DNA of 64,000 nucleotides from Nautilus pompilius (Eukaryota > Mollusca > Cephalopoda > Nautilida > Nautilidae): NCBI GenBank assembly GCA_018389105.1, contig JACATO010000592.1, positions 62,001-126,000 on the forward strand, in the 5' to 3' direction. How positions within the stretch are numbered: position 1 is the first letter of the stretch; each line of letters starts with the position of its first letter. The notes beneath the pieces were generated by a model that was not told where the DNA came from, made no database searches, and saw only the letters and a list, made by a program, of their open reading frames with translations. Position numbers and translations under genes: made by a program. Below are positions 10,645-23,432 of this stretch, piece by piece.

Positions 10645-12552
10645 TTTAAAAAAAATTAAGAATGTTTTGTTTGTAGGATTTGTCATTCATCTCTTTTTTA
10701 TATCAGGTGAACCCTTTCTGTATGGGTAAAAAAAATTTTTTTAAATCAAGGATGTGGCACATTCAATGGCCTCAATTACATTCAGTGTTCATGGATCCAC
10801 TGGATAAATAAATACCTGTACTGATATCTTCTATAGAATAGCTTGTTCCCTTGCTGGTTCTGCATTTCCACTTTTAAGGGATTCCAGCACAGAAAGCATC
10901 TAAAATAAATAAATAACTTTCTGTCAGTGCTAAAATCTTATGCAAGTATAATATTAGTTGCTGCTTTGAAAGCTTCATATTCTGTCTTGAAATGGTACCA
11001 ATAGAAATTGCTTTATTTCTCTGAACACTGGGGTATTGTGTATGTATTCCAACTCCACTATCCAATATCTGCTTTTTTGGCAAATTCTTGTGTATAGATT
11101 TTTATCCACTCTGTTGATGGATAAGTCAGAGGGGGCATCTCTTAAGTACATATTCTTAAGATGTATGCTTTTCGTTTTGATTCTTACAATTGTTGCCTTG
11201 ACTTCTGGAATGTTTTTGTTGTCTTTTTGGATCTATGGTGTACTATAGAATATAAAGGCATTTGTGCTGGGTTATTTACAGAACTATTGCTTAATGGATA
11301 AAACATGACTCTCTGTAATCTTTGATTCATAAGCTAGGTTCCCATTTGTCTGAATTCTCTAATAATGGAAGCAAGTTTTTTCTATCTTGCAGTCATTAGA
11401 GTGTTGCAGTAGCTTAAAGCTTTCTTCTTTGTATTGGTGCTTATCTTATGGCTCCTGTCATATTCTTCAAATCCTATCCTATCCTCTTGTATTTTAGTGA
11501 AATGAATAAATAAAATGTTCCAAATTCTTTAGTTTTGATAACTTTGGACCAAGATAAATAGGAGTAGCAAAAATCACATTGTATGTACTAAATCTGGCTG
11601 TTAAAATTTACTTTAGACATGATGACTAAAAATATTGCTGGTAGTGATGGAGCATTTTAATTACTTGATAACCAATTTTATTCTACAGGTCCACACAAAA
11701 CTATGAAAGAAAATTCTGAAACTTTCTAGGATTGGAATGTTAATAAACTAAGCAAATATTTACTGGAATTTATCCTCTTTTCTCATATACTGTTAGCATT
11801 CTTCTTGCATTTTGCATATTTTTTTTTTCCTATGGCTGATTAAAAATTTATATTAACTTTTAAAATGTTACTCTAGATGCAAAATTATGGGACTTAATTT
11901 TTATACTCAGAAACAAGTTCTAACTTATAAAATTTCTGTCGTACTGACATTAACAAAGTAGTATGTTGTTTTTATGTTTTGCTAATTGATGGGCCTTTTA
12001 TCTTAATGTCAACCCTTTTGTTTCTTCACTTCTCTGTAGGCATTCCCTAAAGGAGAAAAAAAAAAAATGGCACCAAAATTCCATTTGTCTGCTATCATCT
12101 TCACCATTTCATTGGAGTTTTCCATGGATTTAACACCACCTGCAATATAGTGTAAAATTCTTGGAGAGCTTTTCACCTGATACCAGGTAGTCTGTTTAAT
12201 GTAGGTACATTTATTGGATTTTTGGAGTACCAAGATAATTCAACAACAAAATGGTACATTAATAAACAGTGTTAAAAAACCCCGTTTGGACAAGATACTG
12301 AAAGTCCAATTACATTCAAATAGTATAATATTTTTTTCTTTTTAAAAAGAATTTTTTTCTCAGCTGTTATTAATCATGGAGATCATACTTACAAGTTAAG
12401 TTATGGCAAAGCTTGATACATTTTTTTGTAATAGAATTGTTAGTAGTGAAAGGAGAAAATGCTTGTAGTTTATTATTCTTAGCCCTTCTGATGAATCTGG
12501 AATGAAATTAAAAATATAAAACAAAAAAAAAATGTGGAGATGAAGACAAACA

Positions 12553-12575
12553 GTGTGTGTGTGTGTGTGTGTGTG
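12553..12575. repeat. (GT)n microsatellite
   Basis: An uninterrupted GT tract of about 11 units. Confidence 0.95.
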
Positions 12576-12968
12576 AGACCTAATCAAGCCAAACCAAAGG
12601 AATGTGGCTAATGAAAATGAAATATTTTTGAAACTTGTTAAGAATTAAATAAAAGATCAACAATTGATAGTATAATTACAATTTAAATTGTTGATCAATA
12701 TTTCTTCTGGCCTTAAATGAACCATAATGTTTCATGCCTCCTGATAACCACTAAGATTAAACTATTTTTGTGTGCTAAATATGTTAAATGAAGCATTTTT
12801 AAAGCACCCATTCCTTGCAATTTAAAGAATGTAATTACTTTGTCCTGATAACATTAGAATTATAACAATATTAAAAACAAAAAGGTATCAGCAAAGAAAG
12901 TCATTTGCTTTGTGTTTGTATAGGAGTTTGAAGAAGCGACTTTAAAAGGGATGCTAGAACCCTGAATT

Positions 12969-12989
12969 AGAGAGAGAGAGAGAGAGAGA
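12969..12989. repeat. (AG)n microsatellite
   Basis: An uninterrupted AG tract of about 10 units. Confidence 0.95.
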
Positions 12990-13143
12990 TGTTAAAAAGG
13001 CAAGATGCCAAACAAAGAAAAATTGAAAAAAACAACAGGTACATCATTTGAAGGCACACGTTAAATTGGGCAACTAACAGAAAAATCTATTTATTTTAAC
13101 ATTTCAGTTAGACAGTGTCCGGGAGAGTGTTTTGAGGAGAGTT

Positions 13144-13155
13144 GGGGGGGGGGGG
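13144..13155. repeat. G12 tract
   Basis: Twelve consecutive G in an otherwise AT-rich setting, likely to be polymorphic. Confidence 0.9.
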
Positions 13156-15289
13156 AAAGAGAGCAGTGGTATCTGTTTAGGCTGGAGTGCCCATTGATTT
13201 TCTATTCAGACAACTTGTTGACATTCAGGGCTCGACTATGAGAGGTGCAGTCTTGACAAACAGCACATCTCAAACAGACCTGAAGAACAAAAATACACCA
13301 GACTTTTCCACTGAGATGAAAACATACTCCAGCTTGTCTGAATTTCAATACGCCTATGAGAGAGAGAGACTAAAAATTAATGGTACTTCATATAAATTGT
13401 GTATAAATATTTGTATACTCAACTTTTTTTTTTTAATCTAAGGAATTAAAATTTCAAGGAGAAATTTAAAAAAAAAGCTATCAAAGTATATGTAAACACA
13501 GATTAAATTCTTTTTCTGAAAGTAGTCATCAGCTCTAGTAAAACATTGACTTATATATTGTGGAACAAAGCCAAGCACTTATTCATATGAATTGTTTTCC
13601 ATCCTTATTAACTGAGACAAACAGCAGAGCAACTGTTGGGCAGTACTTAAGAAGTGCTATTTCCTCATTTAACACTTCACCTACCAAATGATGATGGAAA
13701 GTGGTTTACTTTTGGAGATATGTTACAGAAAAAGATAAAAACATTCATATTCATAATATTTTTTAGTGTCTTAAAAATTACAAATAGCATCTAACCATTA
13801 TTTTATTTATATGTTGTATGTTATGCTTACAAGTACCTGAAAAAAAAAAAGAAAAAACAAAGTAGACAAATTCAAATAGTTTATGTAAACTTTTTGGAAA
13901 TTCATATTAAATTTTATAATTTGACCAAGATTATGCTAAAAATTTTCAAAAATTTTTTCCAGTGAAGAAGTTAGAAAACTGTTTTGCAGATAGGTCCGTG
14001 TGTGATTGATAGATTTCATAGATGTATTTTATTATTGCCATCTTCCAATTCTTTTGCCTAAATGTGAAAATTGTATAGGTATAAAAAAAAGTAATGAGCC
14101 CTTATTAATTGGAGAAATGGTGTTATTCAAATAAACCTGTTATTTTATTCGAACAAATTTTATCTTTTCAAGGAAATAACTACAAACTCAAGAAATAGTA
14201 TTTGAATCAAACCACCCACATACTTTGCTTATCAGGTGTCATAGCATTTATTTGGTGGCTTGCCTTCAGGGTTGAAATGTAAAGGCCACTGTTACACTTC
14301 ATAACTGATGCTAGACTCACCATATACCTTGAGCAACACATGGATCTCAGTATGCTTTTTATGGTAGATTGTTTGAAGTAGGTACTGTACTTCCACCTGT
14401 AGAGCAACACTGATACTACTGATATTAGCTGCTAGAAGCAACATTTTGAGTGAATAAAATTCACGGGTTTGTCAGAATAGCAGTCTTCCTGAAATTAATG
14501 TAGGTTCGTCACTTTCAGTACAATCTTTGTGTAACTTCAGCAACTTGCAAATTTACAGTGGACACTTCTTTTAGTAACTTATCTTTACCAATTAACCCCC
14601 CCCAAAAAAAAGTCTTGAAATTTTCAATAATAATCTTAACTATTTCTAAGCTTCGGTGACTAAAAATTCATTGTTCATCTTTTTTAGTAGTGTAAAAATA
14701 AAGTGAGTAACAGAGGCTTTGCTGTTCATACAGAAAAGAACCTGGAGTTTTAAAGTTACTGCCATCCAAAGGCTTTCTACCGTATGCTTTAAAGGTACAT
14801 TTAATAGATCTACTTAAAATGAGGATTTAAAGTACCTGCTGTTATACTGTGTTTATGCGATTATGTGAATACATTACCTTAAATGTGCAGGTTTTTTTTT
14901 TTTTGCTAAATTTTTTTTTGTTTCTTTGTTTTTAAAAATTATTTTTAAAATGCATGTTTAGATTTAAGGATGAATGATATCAGAAAAATTTACTGACGAG
15001 TCAGTGTTATGATTTGTTTTATTTATTGGATTTTGGCTAAAGAAACAATATTGGGAATTGCATTATTAGATCAAATTTAAACAAAGGTACTAGGTCACAA
15101 CTTTAAATTATTCTTTTCCTTGCATGTTAAGTGTCAGATGATCTAATTTAGTTAATTATTATTTTTTTTTTTAAGATTTAACTGTTTAGATAGTACTTCA
15201 TTGTAAAAATACAGCTATTGCTTTTTAAAATTTTATATAAAGAAAAATGGATTGCAGAAGGAAATAGAGATTGACCAGGAATGAACTCC

Positions 15290-15460
15290 AAGACACCTCA
15301 CATTTCATTACTGTTAAACGATGATTCATAAAAAAAGCTGATGTACTAGGGCTGATTAAATAAAACTCAGCTGAAATAGCATCGGCTTAATGGTATTCGG
15401 CCAGGTTTCATCTGATGGCCCATAATAATTCAATTTAAGGCGTGTTGTTGTTTTGGGTTA
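15290..15460. promoter_or_regulatory. Candidate conserved noncoding element
   Basis: The sequence is non-repetitive with no open frame. It includes GGGCTGATTAAATAAAACTC, GCATCGGCTTAATGGTATTC and CATCTGATGGCCCATAATAA. Several TAAT/ATTA cores and an E-box-like CATCTG lie within 170 bp. The composition differs from the AT-rich flanks. This is pattern recognition only; no alignment was possible. Confidence 0.3.
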
Positions 15461-16732
15461 ATTAACTTTTGCTGAAGATATTGTTTATTATATGAAAGCA
15501 GTCATATCAACACTTCATTTTATATTTTGTTTCTTTTAAAAGATTCTTTCACTATAAGAATGAAAACAGTTTGAATGTCACTTCAGTTATGTCATGGTCT
15601 ACAATAATCAGTAATTCTTCTTCTGTATATCGACATTCAGAATGATTTAAAATCTAAAATAAATATTAACATCTTGCCAAACAAAGAATGTTCAAAGCAT
15701 CAAATTCTATTTCTTTTAAAGTATGAATTTTCTCATTTTTGTACCAAATGACATAGTTAAGATCTTGTTTAATTTAAAGACTAAATTTAACTAAATAGAA
15801 ATGAGAATAGGAAAAAAGATAGATTTGAACTTATGATAAATGCTCTTGTGAGATTAGAAGAATGCTTATGATTTTTTTTTTTGTGTTCTACTCACTCAGA
15901 ACTGATGGAGGGATCTCAGTGCAGTTTAAAGATCATAAATTATACTAAAATGTTTCCTTCTTGTGCATAAAAATTCTTGTGCAAAAGCATTTATATATAA
16001 CTTGCACATTGTTGAAGGTGTAACAGAAACACCTAACCTAGAGACTTTTGTCTAGTGTGATAATTTTCTCAGGAAATGCTAAACTTTACAGATGTCTTGC
16101 AAAATGATTTGCTTCTACTATGCAGTATTTTGGTTTCTGAAATGGAGTTTTAAAATTACTTTTCTATATCTATCAGTAAGAATAATGCTTGTTTAAACAA
16201 GGAATTCAGTTTGTATTACTGAAACTCTTTAAATGAGTAGGATTAAATTTAGCAGATAATATATTTTGGATGCATAGTTACCAAGCCTCAGAATGCCCAT
16301 AAGACTTGCAGATTTAGAGAGAATTTACCTCACTGTTGTGTAGTGATATCTTGTTGGTATCAGTTTTAAATGCTGAAAGCTCAGTTTCAGATTTTTTTTT
16401 TTAAATTGGTGGTTTTGAGCACTACATAACTATAGTTCACTTAAGCAAAATGCATGATTTGTGAAGAAATGGAAAATCTATTCATCTAAGTTTAACATGA
16501 GTGGATTGAGAAATATGAATGTCAAGAAAAACCATTACAAATTGAATGGTGTGGAAAATGCATACCAATGTTCAAAGGAAAAAAGATAGCAGCTTCTAGT
16601 GTCTGCAACCTCATTCATTCCAAATGTTAAACTTACGTAAAGAATGGAAAAAAAAAAAGAAAAGCAAAATGATGAATTAAACAGTTGACTGCTTAACAAC
16701 CAAAAGATTCTGTCTGTGAGTGTTCTTTGCAG

Positions 16733-19173
16733 AATGCAATCCCTCGAATGCTGGCTGGCTGACCACTTCACCGAATTGGCTTTGAAGATGTTTCCAGACA
16801 GTGATATTAGTTCGGTAGTTTTGGTACAAGAGAACTAAAGCTACCCAAATTATAAAAAGAGACGTTGCACCAGAAGTTACTACCCCAGGTGTTGAGCACT
16901 CAGCAAGTCCCTTATTCTCTAATAGTTGATGAATCGAATGACAAGTGTGATGTTAAGAAGCTAGCAATACTAGTCTCAGTTGCAATAATGGAACTGCTGA
17001 AACTATCCTTGAAATTCTGGATGAGACCAGGTAATTTTTGTTAAGTTATACATAGAAATTTATATTTAGAATCTTGATCTTTATTTAGTTTTATGCAACA
17101 ATATTATTATCATTATTATTTATTTTTTAAAAAAAAAGATTTTGAAACATCATTTCTTAAGAAAATTTTACAAAATACTATATTCAATTTTTGTTTAAAA
17201 CTATGGTTTGTTTCAAATTTTTAATATTTTAACAATCAATTTGTAAAAAAAAAAATTAAGGCAAACATGATTATTAATTTTATTGTAATATACATTTTTT
17301 AATCTTTCAATTTCAATGTTCTAAATATTCCATGGGAAAACTGTCAGGTTTGCTAGTGATAACAGCAATATCATGATTGGATGAAATAATTCTGTACTCT
17401 CCAGAATTAGAGAAGCATACTGCTGTATTTGTCACCTTGCTAACCTATGTGTAGCAACAGGCATCAAGGAGATATCTATTCCAGTGGATTATTGATTCAT
17501 TTGCACGTTATAACATTTTGAGCATAAGTACAGTTCTACACTGTAAGTAATGCAGCTATTTTACAAAACATGGCTTCATAATCAAAAGAAAAAGATAAGT
17601 TTAAAGATTTGTCTTTTTGCTTTTCAGCATTAAATGGAAGTATCAGTACAAAGAACTTCAAGTAGCTCGCTGATGCGTGTAGCAGCATGAGGCTCTTGAA
17701 AAATTGCTCCAGTGAATTCTTGATCAGTACCCTTCAGTAAAGAGATGACTTTAGCAAATTTTCATGGGCATGCATTCTTAAATTGGTTTAAGCCTTTTGT
17801 TTAATTCATTATATTCCTTGTTTATATTGGTGAGAATAAGTTTTTATAAGTTGTCTGCATTAATTTGTTTTTAGTGATAATGATTAATTCCTGATCTTTT
17901 TTTCCCCTCAGGGGTATACTTATTAATATATAATTTTAAATATAAATACCATTAAATAAATTAGGTTTTTTTTTTTTTAGGTAGTTGAAACTGAGAATGG
18001 TGAAATGATTCCTGAAATGGGAAAACTCATGACCAAGTTTGTAGAGTTCAGACACCATGAAGATTTGACACAAGTAGCCTATGATGTCAGAGACAACCAC
18101 CATTCAGATCAAAACCTTGCAGTAGATATAGACACAAGAACCTATCTCACAGAAGGTGATTGATTGCTTCAGGAGCAAAAAAAAAAAAATACTTCATCTA
18201 TGTATCTATTTATTATATATATACACAAAAAAGAACTTTAAAAATTAAATTTATATAGGCATATTTTCTATATAAAACACCCACACCACTCAATGGAAAG
18301 CACTTGTATTGCATACTGTTTTACTTGTATATGGTATTTTTAAAATAAAAAGCTTGGTTCATTCTCAATTATACAGACCATTTTTATATTTGGGATGTGT
18401 TGTAATCATGGCTATATATTTTTTTCTTCAAATCTAGTAGATATGTCAGAATTTTCTACATGTCAGTTGTGTGGAAAGATGCCAAGAAGTTTTCCTTTGA
18501 TGATGGAGTCTTGAAAAGTCTCATCATCCTTAAGTTCTCTGAGCTTACCCTATGAGTCAGGATAGTAACTTAATTTAGTCATTTACTTTAAATAATGCAT
18601 TTGCTCTATTTGTAGTTGTTTTTAGCATAACTTGTATTCAACATAAAACTATCTGTAATGTATGTTGTTTATTTTTCTAATCTCATGATTATAATCTAAT
18701 GTGCTTGTTTCTCAGATTGCAGATTTGTTTGTTAATTTTTAATTATCCTCTTTCAGCTGTGTCTCTTGCTGTAAGATTTTCTCCTCAAGTTGACCAAGAA
18801 GCCTTGAAAGACTAATCTGAGGCATTTCAGTTTTTTGAGGATGGGCAGCTACCACTCAGAGCAGAGATCAGACAACATCTGGGCACTGATCTATGAAGGC
18901 AGGCAGATTTCCATCTTTTGAGATGGCTAATGAAATTCTAAGTCTGCCCTACAGCAGTAGAGACTCTCTTCTATGGCGAGGAAAGTACCCGAGTCACAGA
19001 AAAACCTGGGAATCAACACTTTGATATCAATTTCTACAATAAAAAAATTAAACACTGGCTTTGAGTGCTACTGTTTGGGTGTATCAAACAATTTGATGAT
19101 GAAAGCAAAAAGTGAAACCCATGGTTACAATAAAGAACATCAGCGATTTTTGTACTTCTGCATCTACGACTAG
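16733..19173 (+). pseudogene. Intron-bearing hAT-family transposase gene, decayed
   Basis: Six plus-strand coding pieces follow the order of hAT-type transposases. (1) 16733-17030: WLADHFTELALKMFPDSD, KATQIIKRDVAPEV, PYSLIVDESNDKCDVKKLAI (VDES holds the probable first catalytic D), GTAETILEILDET. (2) 17348-17542: FASDNSNIMIG, NSVLSRIREA, CHLANLCVATGIK. (3) 17628-17736: WKYQYKELQVAR, HEALEKLLQ, ILDQYPS. (4) 17981-18155: ENGEMIPEMGKLMTKFVEFR, SDQNLAVDIDTRTYLTE. (5) 18438-18564: FYMSVVWKDAKKFSFDDGVL. (6) 18757-19173: the helical end, NEILSLPYSSRDSLLWRG, SQKNLGINTLIS, and a C-terminus ending at TAG 19173. Each gap opens with GT (GTAATT, GTAAGT, GTAAAG, GTGATT, GTAACT) and closes with AG. Across several gaps the frame continues in phase. 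Stops lie inside pieces 1, 2, 3 and 6, and small frameshifts occur in 1, 5 and 6, so it is dead. Termini and 8-bp duplications were not found. Confidence 0.8.
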
Positions 19174-19711
19174 CATTGTTCATTTTTGATAAATTAATAT
19201 TTATACGTATGTTGTATTTGGGTATTTGTATATACTTATAGATAGATAAATGAGTTTCTGTAGTATCTGTAAATACTTAATTTCTTTTAATTCTTGTGTT
19301 TAAAGCGTATTATTTTTTAAAATGTTTGCTGCCAAGGTCATTGTTTGAATCTCAAGGAAATATTAGAGCAATCAGTTTGAAAGGTGTGTGGAAGGGTACT
19401 TTGGATGAATTTGAAAGTACTCACATTCTTTTAAAGTATTTTTTTTTAAGCTGGACACTGTTCAGAAGTAAATTTTTATAATGAACATGGTTATTTTGGA
19501 AAAAACCTACTCTCCTTGTAATGTTATTGACATTGGATGTCTGGCTGGCAAATTATACTAAGTTAAGATTGTATAAAAGTAGATAACAATGTTCACATTA
19601 AGAAAATACAGAATAAAAATAGACTTAACACAGAAAGAATTATTAATTTTTTGTAAAACTGGTTTGCATGCTGAGTGCACATACCAGCAAATATCTGTTG
19701 GTAAAATAGAT

Positions 19712-19790
19712 GAGATGGAACAATAATCCAGTGGTATACTACTGGAATACTAGTTTGAGGATCTCGGGTGATGGTTTGAGCCAGCTCAAT
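19712..19790 (+). repeat. tRNA-derived SINE head
   Basis: An A-box-like TAATCCAGTGGTA at about 19724-19736 and a B-box-like GGTTTGAGCC at 19773-19782 are spaced as in a tRNA. A short stem-like segment (TACTACTGGAATACTAG) lies between them. This is a pol III promoter-like head of a SINE, not an intact tRNA gene; the acceptor stem does not pair. Confidence 0.45.
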
Positions 19791-19892
19791 TTGGTATATC
19801 TCTCTGGCATTGTTTGTTTGCTTGTTTCTTTTTGTTACCAGTCAACTGTGCAGGATTTCTTTGAGTTTTCTATTTGAAGACATTTGTACATA

Positions 19893-19991
19893 TCAAGTCT
19901 AAAAGTATAAGGCAGTTTTTATTTAAAACACTAATTATCTTTATTGCATGTTTTATCATCATGGCTTGGAGGGTAGTTAGTAGATAGATGC
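19893..19991 (+). repeat. Direct repeat, copy 1
   Basis: It starts TCAAGTCTAAAAGTATAAGG and runs through CACTAATTATCTTTATTGCA and a TTTTATCATCATGG block. It aligns with 21842-21940 in the same orientation, with scattered substitutions and small indels. Confidence 0.7.
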
Positions 19992-20943
19992 TAACTTATC
20001 TTTTAACACTGCCACTGATGATGACATGCAGACAGAAAGAGAGAGACAGAGAAACAAGTAAATTTAAAATGCATCTCAGCAGCAGTGTTCAAGAATAAGT
20101 TAACAACCAAAAGGCTAATTGAGAGAGACATTCAACTTGCTCACAGCGCATTACTTTTGTTTTTCAGCATTGTCTTGCTTTGGGCAGCAATGGATGGGTG
20201 GGGCTATAATTGTCTCTGCATCATTTGCAACTGTTTTGTAATTTGTAATTTTTATTCTGTTTTGTTTGCAGAATCACTGTCATCTGTTATATCAGGTGGA
20301 AATGTTAATGAGGTTCACACATTTTCCAAAATAAAGAGCTAACAGCTGATCATGGGCAGAAGGATGCAGGTAATAATATAAAACCATATTATTAATTTAA
20401 TTTAAGCAACACTGTTATTATAAACCTGTATTAGAGATGCGTGTAAAAGTTTAACAAGTCCACTTCTCTCTCTCTTTTTAAAAAAGACTTGAAGTCTTGA
20501 TTCTTTGAAGTTTTTTTAGTATTGTGACTAATCATTTCAACATTTAATATTGTTTACCCATCCTGATATTCATTAAGAAATTGCTCACTTTTCAAGTTTT
20601 ACGCTTTTTGGATCAACCTTTGTAATATTTTAACTCCATTACTACTAATAATCCCCAACTGCCATAACATTTCAGTTAGTATTACAAGAAAGTTACTTTT
20701 TAGAAAGAAGAAAGAACAAAAGAATCCAAACCAACTGTTTATTTTTGAAGGATTAATTTGGAAAATAGTGTACTGTGAAAGCTGGCTTTATTTTCTCCAA
20801 GCCATTGCACAAAATAAATGTGGTAATAGAATTGTTAATACTTTCTAAAATATAAGCATTAAATGATATTCAATTAATAAGATTAAACAAAGCTTTTAAT
20901 TATACTTTTTATGGTTTTCTAACACTTGAAGCTTCATGAATTA

Positions 20944-20992
<49 letters not shown>

Positions 20993-21359
20993 ACTCTGAT
21001 ATTTTGGTGTTGAAAAAGGGTAGAGAGAGAGAGAAAAAAGAGACATTTTATTTTAAAGAAACCTTTAGGCTTTTAAAAAAAACAAAAAACAGCAGAATTA
21101 AGGGATCTTGAGGAGATTGGATCTGACTTGACAAACAATGACTAACATATCAGAAGACAGGGGTGAGTGTCATGCAAGCCTCTTCACTTCTTTCCTTTTT
21201 GTTCTAACAGGGCATGGTTTATTGCTAACTTGACTCAATTGTAAAAAAAGAACCTTTTTAATAATGGCAATTAATGTTGTTCATCTCATGTTCCATTTAT
21301 GCTACACCCTCATCATATTTTCGTTGTATTTGCAATTAAAACAAGCTGCATTTAGGATA
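19992..21359. other. AT-rich noncoding stretch
   Basis: This holds an AT microsatellite at 20946-20989 and no supported gene. The 61- and 85-codon frames inside it have no motifs, and one is read through the microsatellite. Confidence 0.5.
20946..20989. repeat. (AT)n microsatellite
   Basis: Twenty-two uninterrupted AT units. It is self-complementary and can extrude as a hairpin. Confidence 0.97.
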
Positions 21360-21480
21360 AGGATTTTAAGAAGGCTGGCACCACCTGCTCTCTGTTGCCA
21401 TTGTTGAACAAACAATAGAGGGAGACAAAGGCGGTACCTATCTTTTCCATTAGGCCTTGCTGAACTCTCTATATAATTTT
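21360..21480. promoter_or_regulatory. Candidate regulatory element with paired Sox-like sites
   Basis: Two inverted HMG-box-type cores, CATTGTT (21399-21405) and AACAATAG (21411-21418), face each other about one helical turn apart. They sit in a non-repetitive patch that also holds GGCACCACCTGCTC (an E-box, CACCTG). There is no open frame. Sox proteins are known to bind such inverted pairs; use here is inference. Confidence 0.3.
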
Positions 21481-21841
21481 CATCTTTATCAATTTTTGCA
21501 TTATTCTGATTACTTGTTCATTTACCATGAATCTCATTAGCAAATCTAATCAAGTGTGAAGGGTTCTTGCTTTACTGTGAGCTGAATAAAACATTTAATC
21601 TCGTAACTCTTGTTATTGAATACTTGGGTAACTGGAGTAATTAGTGTCATATGAATGATTATGTTGTGTGACAAGGAAGATCTGCCTTGTCTATAATATC
21701 CTTTGCAATATTTATAAATTTCTTAGCATCACTGGTTCATAAACTCAGAATAAACATGATACTGTCAGATCTTTCATCTGCAAAATGTGTATACTTTTGT
21801 TTAAATAGTTAATGATTAACTTATTGTTTAAGACACACTCA

Positions 21842-21940
21842 TCAAGTCTAAAATATAAAGCAGTTTTCTTTATTTAAAAGCACTAATTACTTTATTACAT
21901 GGTTTTATTATCATGGGTGGAAGGTAGGTAGCAGATGCAA
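21842..21940 (+). repeat. Direct repeat, copy 2
   Basis: The second copy of the repeat at 19893-19991, about 1.95 kb downstream, reading TCAAGTCTAAAATATAAAGC and then CACTAATTACTTTATTACAT. Confidence 0.7.
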
Positions 21941-23395
21941 TTGTTTTTCCATTTAGAGATGTAAAGTCTTTAGATTGTGGTTTCAGTTTTGCTTATTGCT
22001 CATGCATTAAAATGGCCAATTAAACACATTTAAAGGCATATTTAATTTCAAGTATGAATGGCCAGGAAAGATTACTATAATCACTCAAGTGTTATAGCAA
22101 CATTTTAATTTAAAAAAAAAAAAATGTTTGTGTGTTTTTTTTTTTTGTAAAAGATGTTGAAATGCATTATTAATTTTTAGTAGATTTCTGTTTTTCCATG
22201 CCTTGATGTAATGCAATTGTTGATTTAAGGCAAGAATTCTGTTCTGAGAAAGGTTGGTGCTGAACCATACAGCTAAACATTTGCCAAAAGAACACAAAGG
22301 GAACTTTGTATTTAGGAATTTAGAGTAAATATGCAACAAGTACCTTATTGTTAACAAAAAAAAAGAAACCAGATTTAGAATGAGTTGATCGTTATTACTG
22401 TTTTCAGCTTTTTTTCTTATCAGCATCATTACTCATTGTATAGGAGTTAGAGAAGAAAATAAATCAACGCAGACAGAAAAATGTGTAGAGCAGGCGGATT
22501 TATGCAAAACATAAAATCAAATTGGATAACTGACATTGTTGATTAATACCACCTGATTTCTGGGATCTTCTTGTTTGTTTGTTTTTTTTCATGTAGGCTT
22601 GTTTAAATAACTTGAGAAAGCAAAAGATAATGACTGCAGCACATGATTTGTCACTTTCTTTTAGAGTTATTTAAAAGTTTCATAGCAAAGAAAAAGTATT
22701 AATTTCTTCAGGATGTAAGTGTAGAGGAGTTGGATTTTGCTTATAAGACCGTTACAATCTTAGTTGCTTAGTTTAGATTATATAGTTGGTTTCTCTATAC
22801 TTTTAGGGAAGGAAAGGGGTCATGTTTATTTCCCTTTCCTTCCCCCCCTTTTCTCATCATTTGATTATTTTTTTTTTTTTCTGTTTCAAAGAGACCTTTC
22901 ATTGAAAAGTTTATAATGAAGCTTTATGTCATATTTATTGTGCAAATCTTACAATTTCCTTTTTATTTTGTAAGTTACATTAGCCGGTGCAGTGAGATGT
23001 AAAATCTCCAGTATCTGTGAACAGTAGGGTATTTCTGCCATTTCATTTCAGTTTCTTCTTCTTTTAGCGTTTTTTTTTAAATTGAAAACATTGCTGTTCT
23101 TAAATTAGGATATTTGCTATTTATATTCGATGTATCAGATCAGGTATATGTAACAGAAGAAGAATAATTTTTTTCTTAAACCTTTCTACTTTAATCATAC
23201 CAATAAATAGAAAGATGTTGATCTTATGGTTGCTCCATATTATATACATGCAAGCTAATTTTGAAGCTTTTAAAACAACCAGATAAGGGAGGGGGCGGTC
23301 CTTGTTGTTTTTTTATACATCAGTTAAAACGTAAACCACGTAGAGAGAAATTCTCTTTATATACGAAAAAAACCTGAAAAAGAACAACAAAAACA

Positions 23396-23396
23396 A

Positions 23397-23429
<33 letters not shown>

Positions 23430-23432
23430 CAC
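23396..23432. repeat. (CA)n microsatellite
   Basis: A CA tract with one CG interruption, followed by a C/T-rich tract up to about 23454. Confidence 0.93.

Larger units (their letters stand above)
10645..15289. other. AT-rich noncoding stretch with simple repeats
   Basis: I see no supportable gene. It contains (GT)n at 12553-12575, (AG)n at 12969-12989 and a 12-G run at 13144-13155. Less repetitive sequence follows at 13090-13380. The frame at 14207-14410 (minus) has no motif I recognise. Confidence 0.5.

Noticed and set aside
11275..11350. tRNA-like sequence (TTGCTTAATGGATAAAAC ... TTTGATTCATA)
   Set aside because: The A- and B-box resemblance is partial and no stem pairs convincingly. It may be a SINE head but is below the level I can support.
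14207..14410. 67-codon minus frame in a less repetitive patch
   Set aside because: I could not match it to any transposase or host family, and there are no flanking signals.
18757..18920. Initially read as an exon of an unknown host gene
   Set aside because: Its neighbours on both sides match hAT transposase blocks in order, so it is better explained as the hAT C-terminal region.
22085..22429. 114-codon minus frame
   Set aside because: Its composition is driven by A/T homopolymers; no motif, no splice context.
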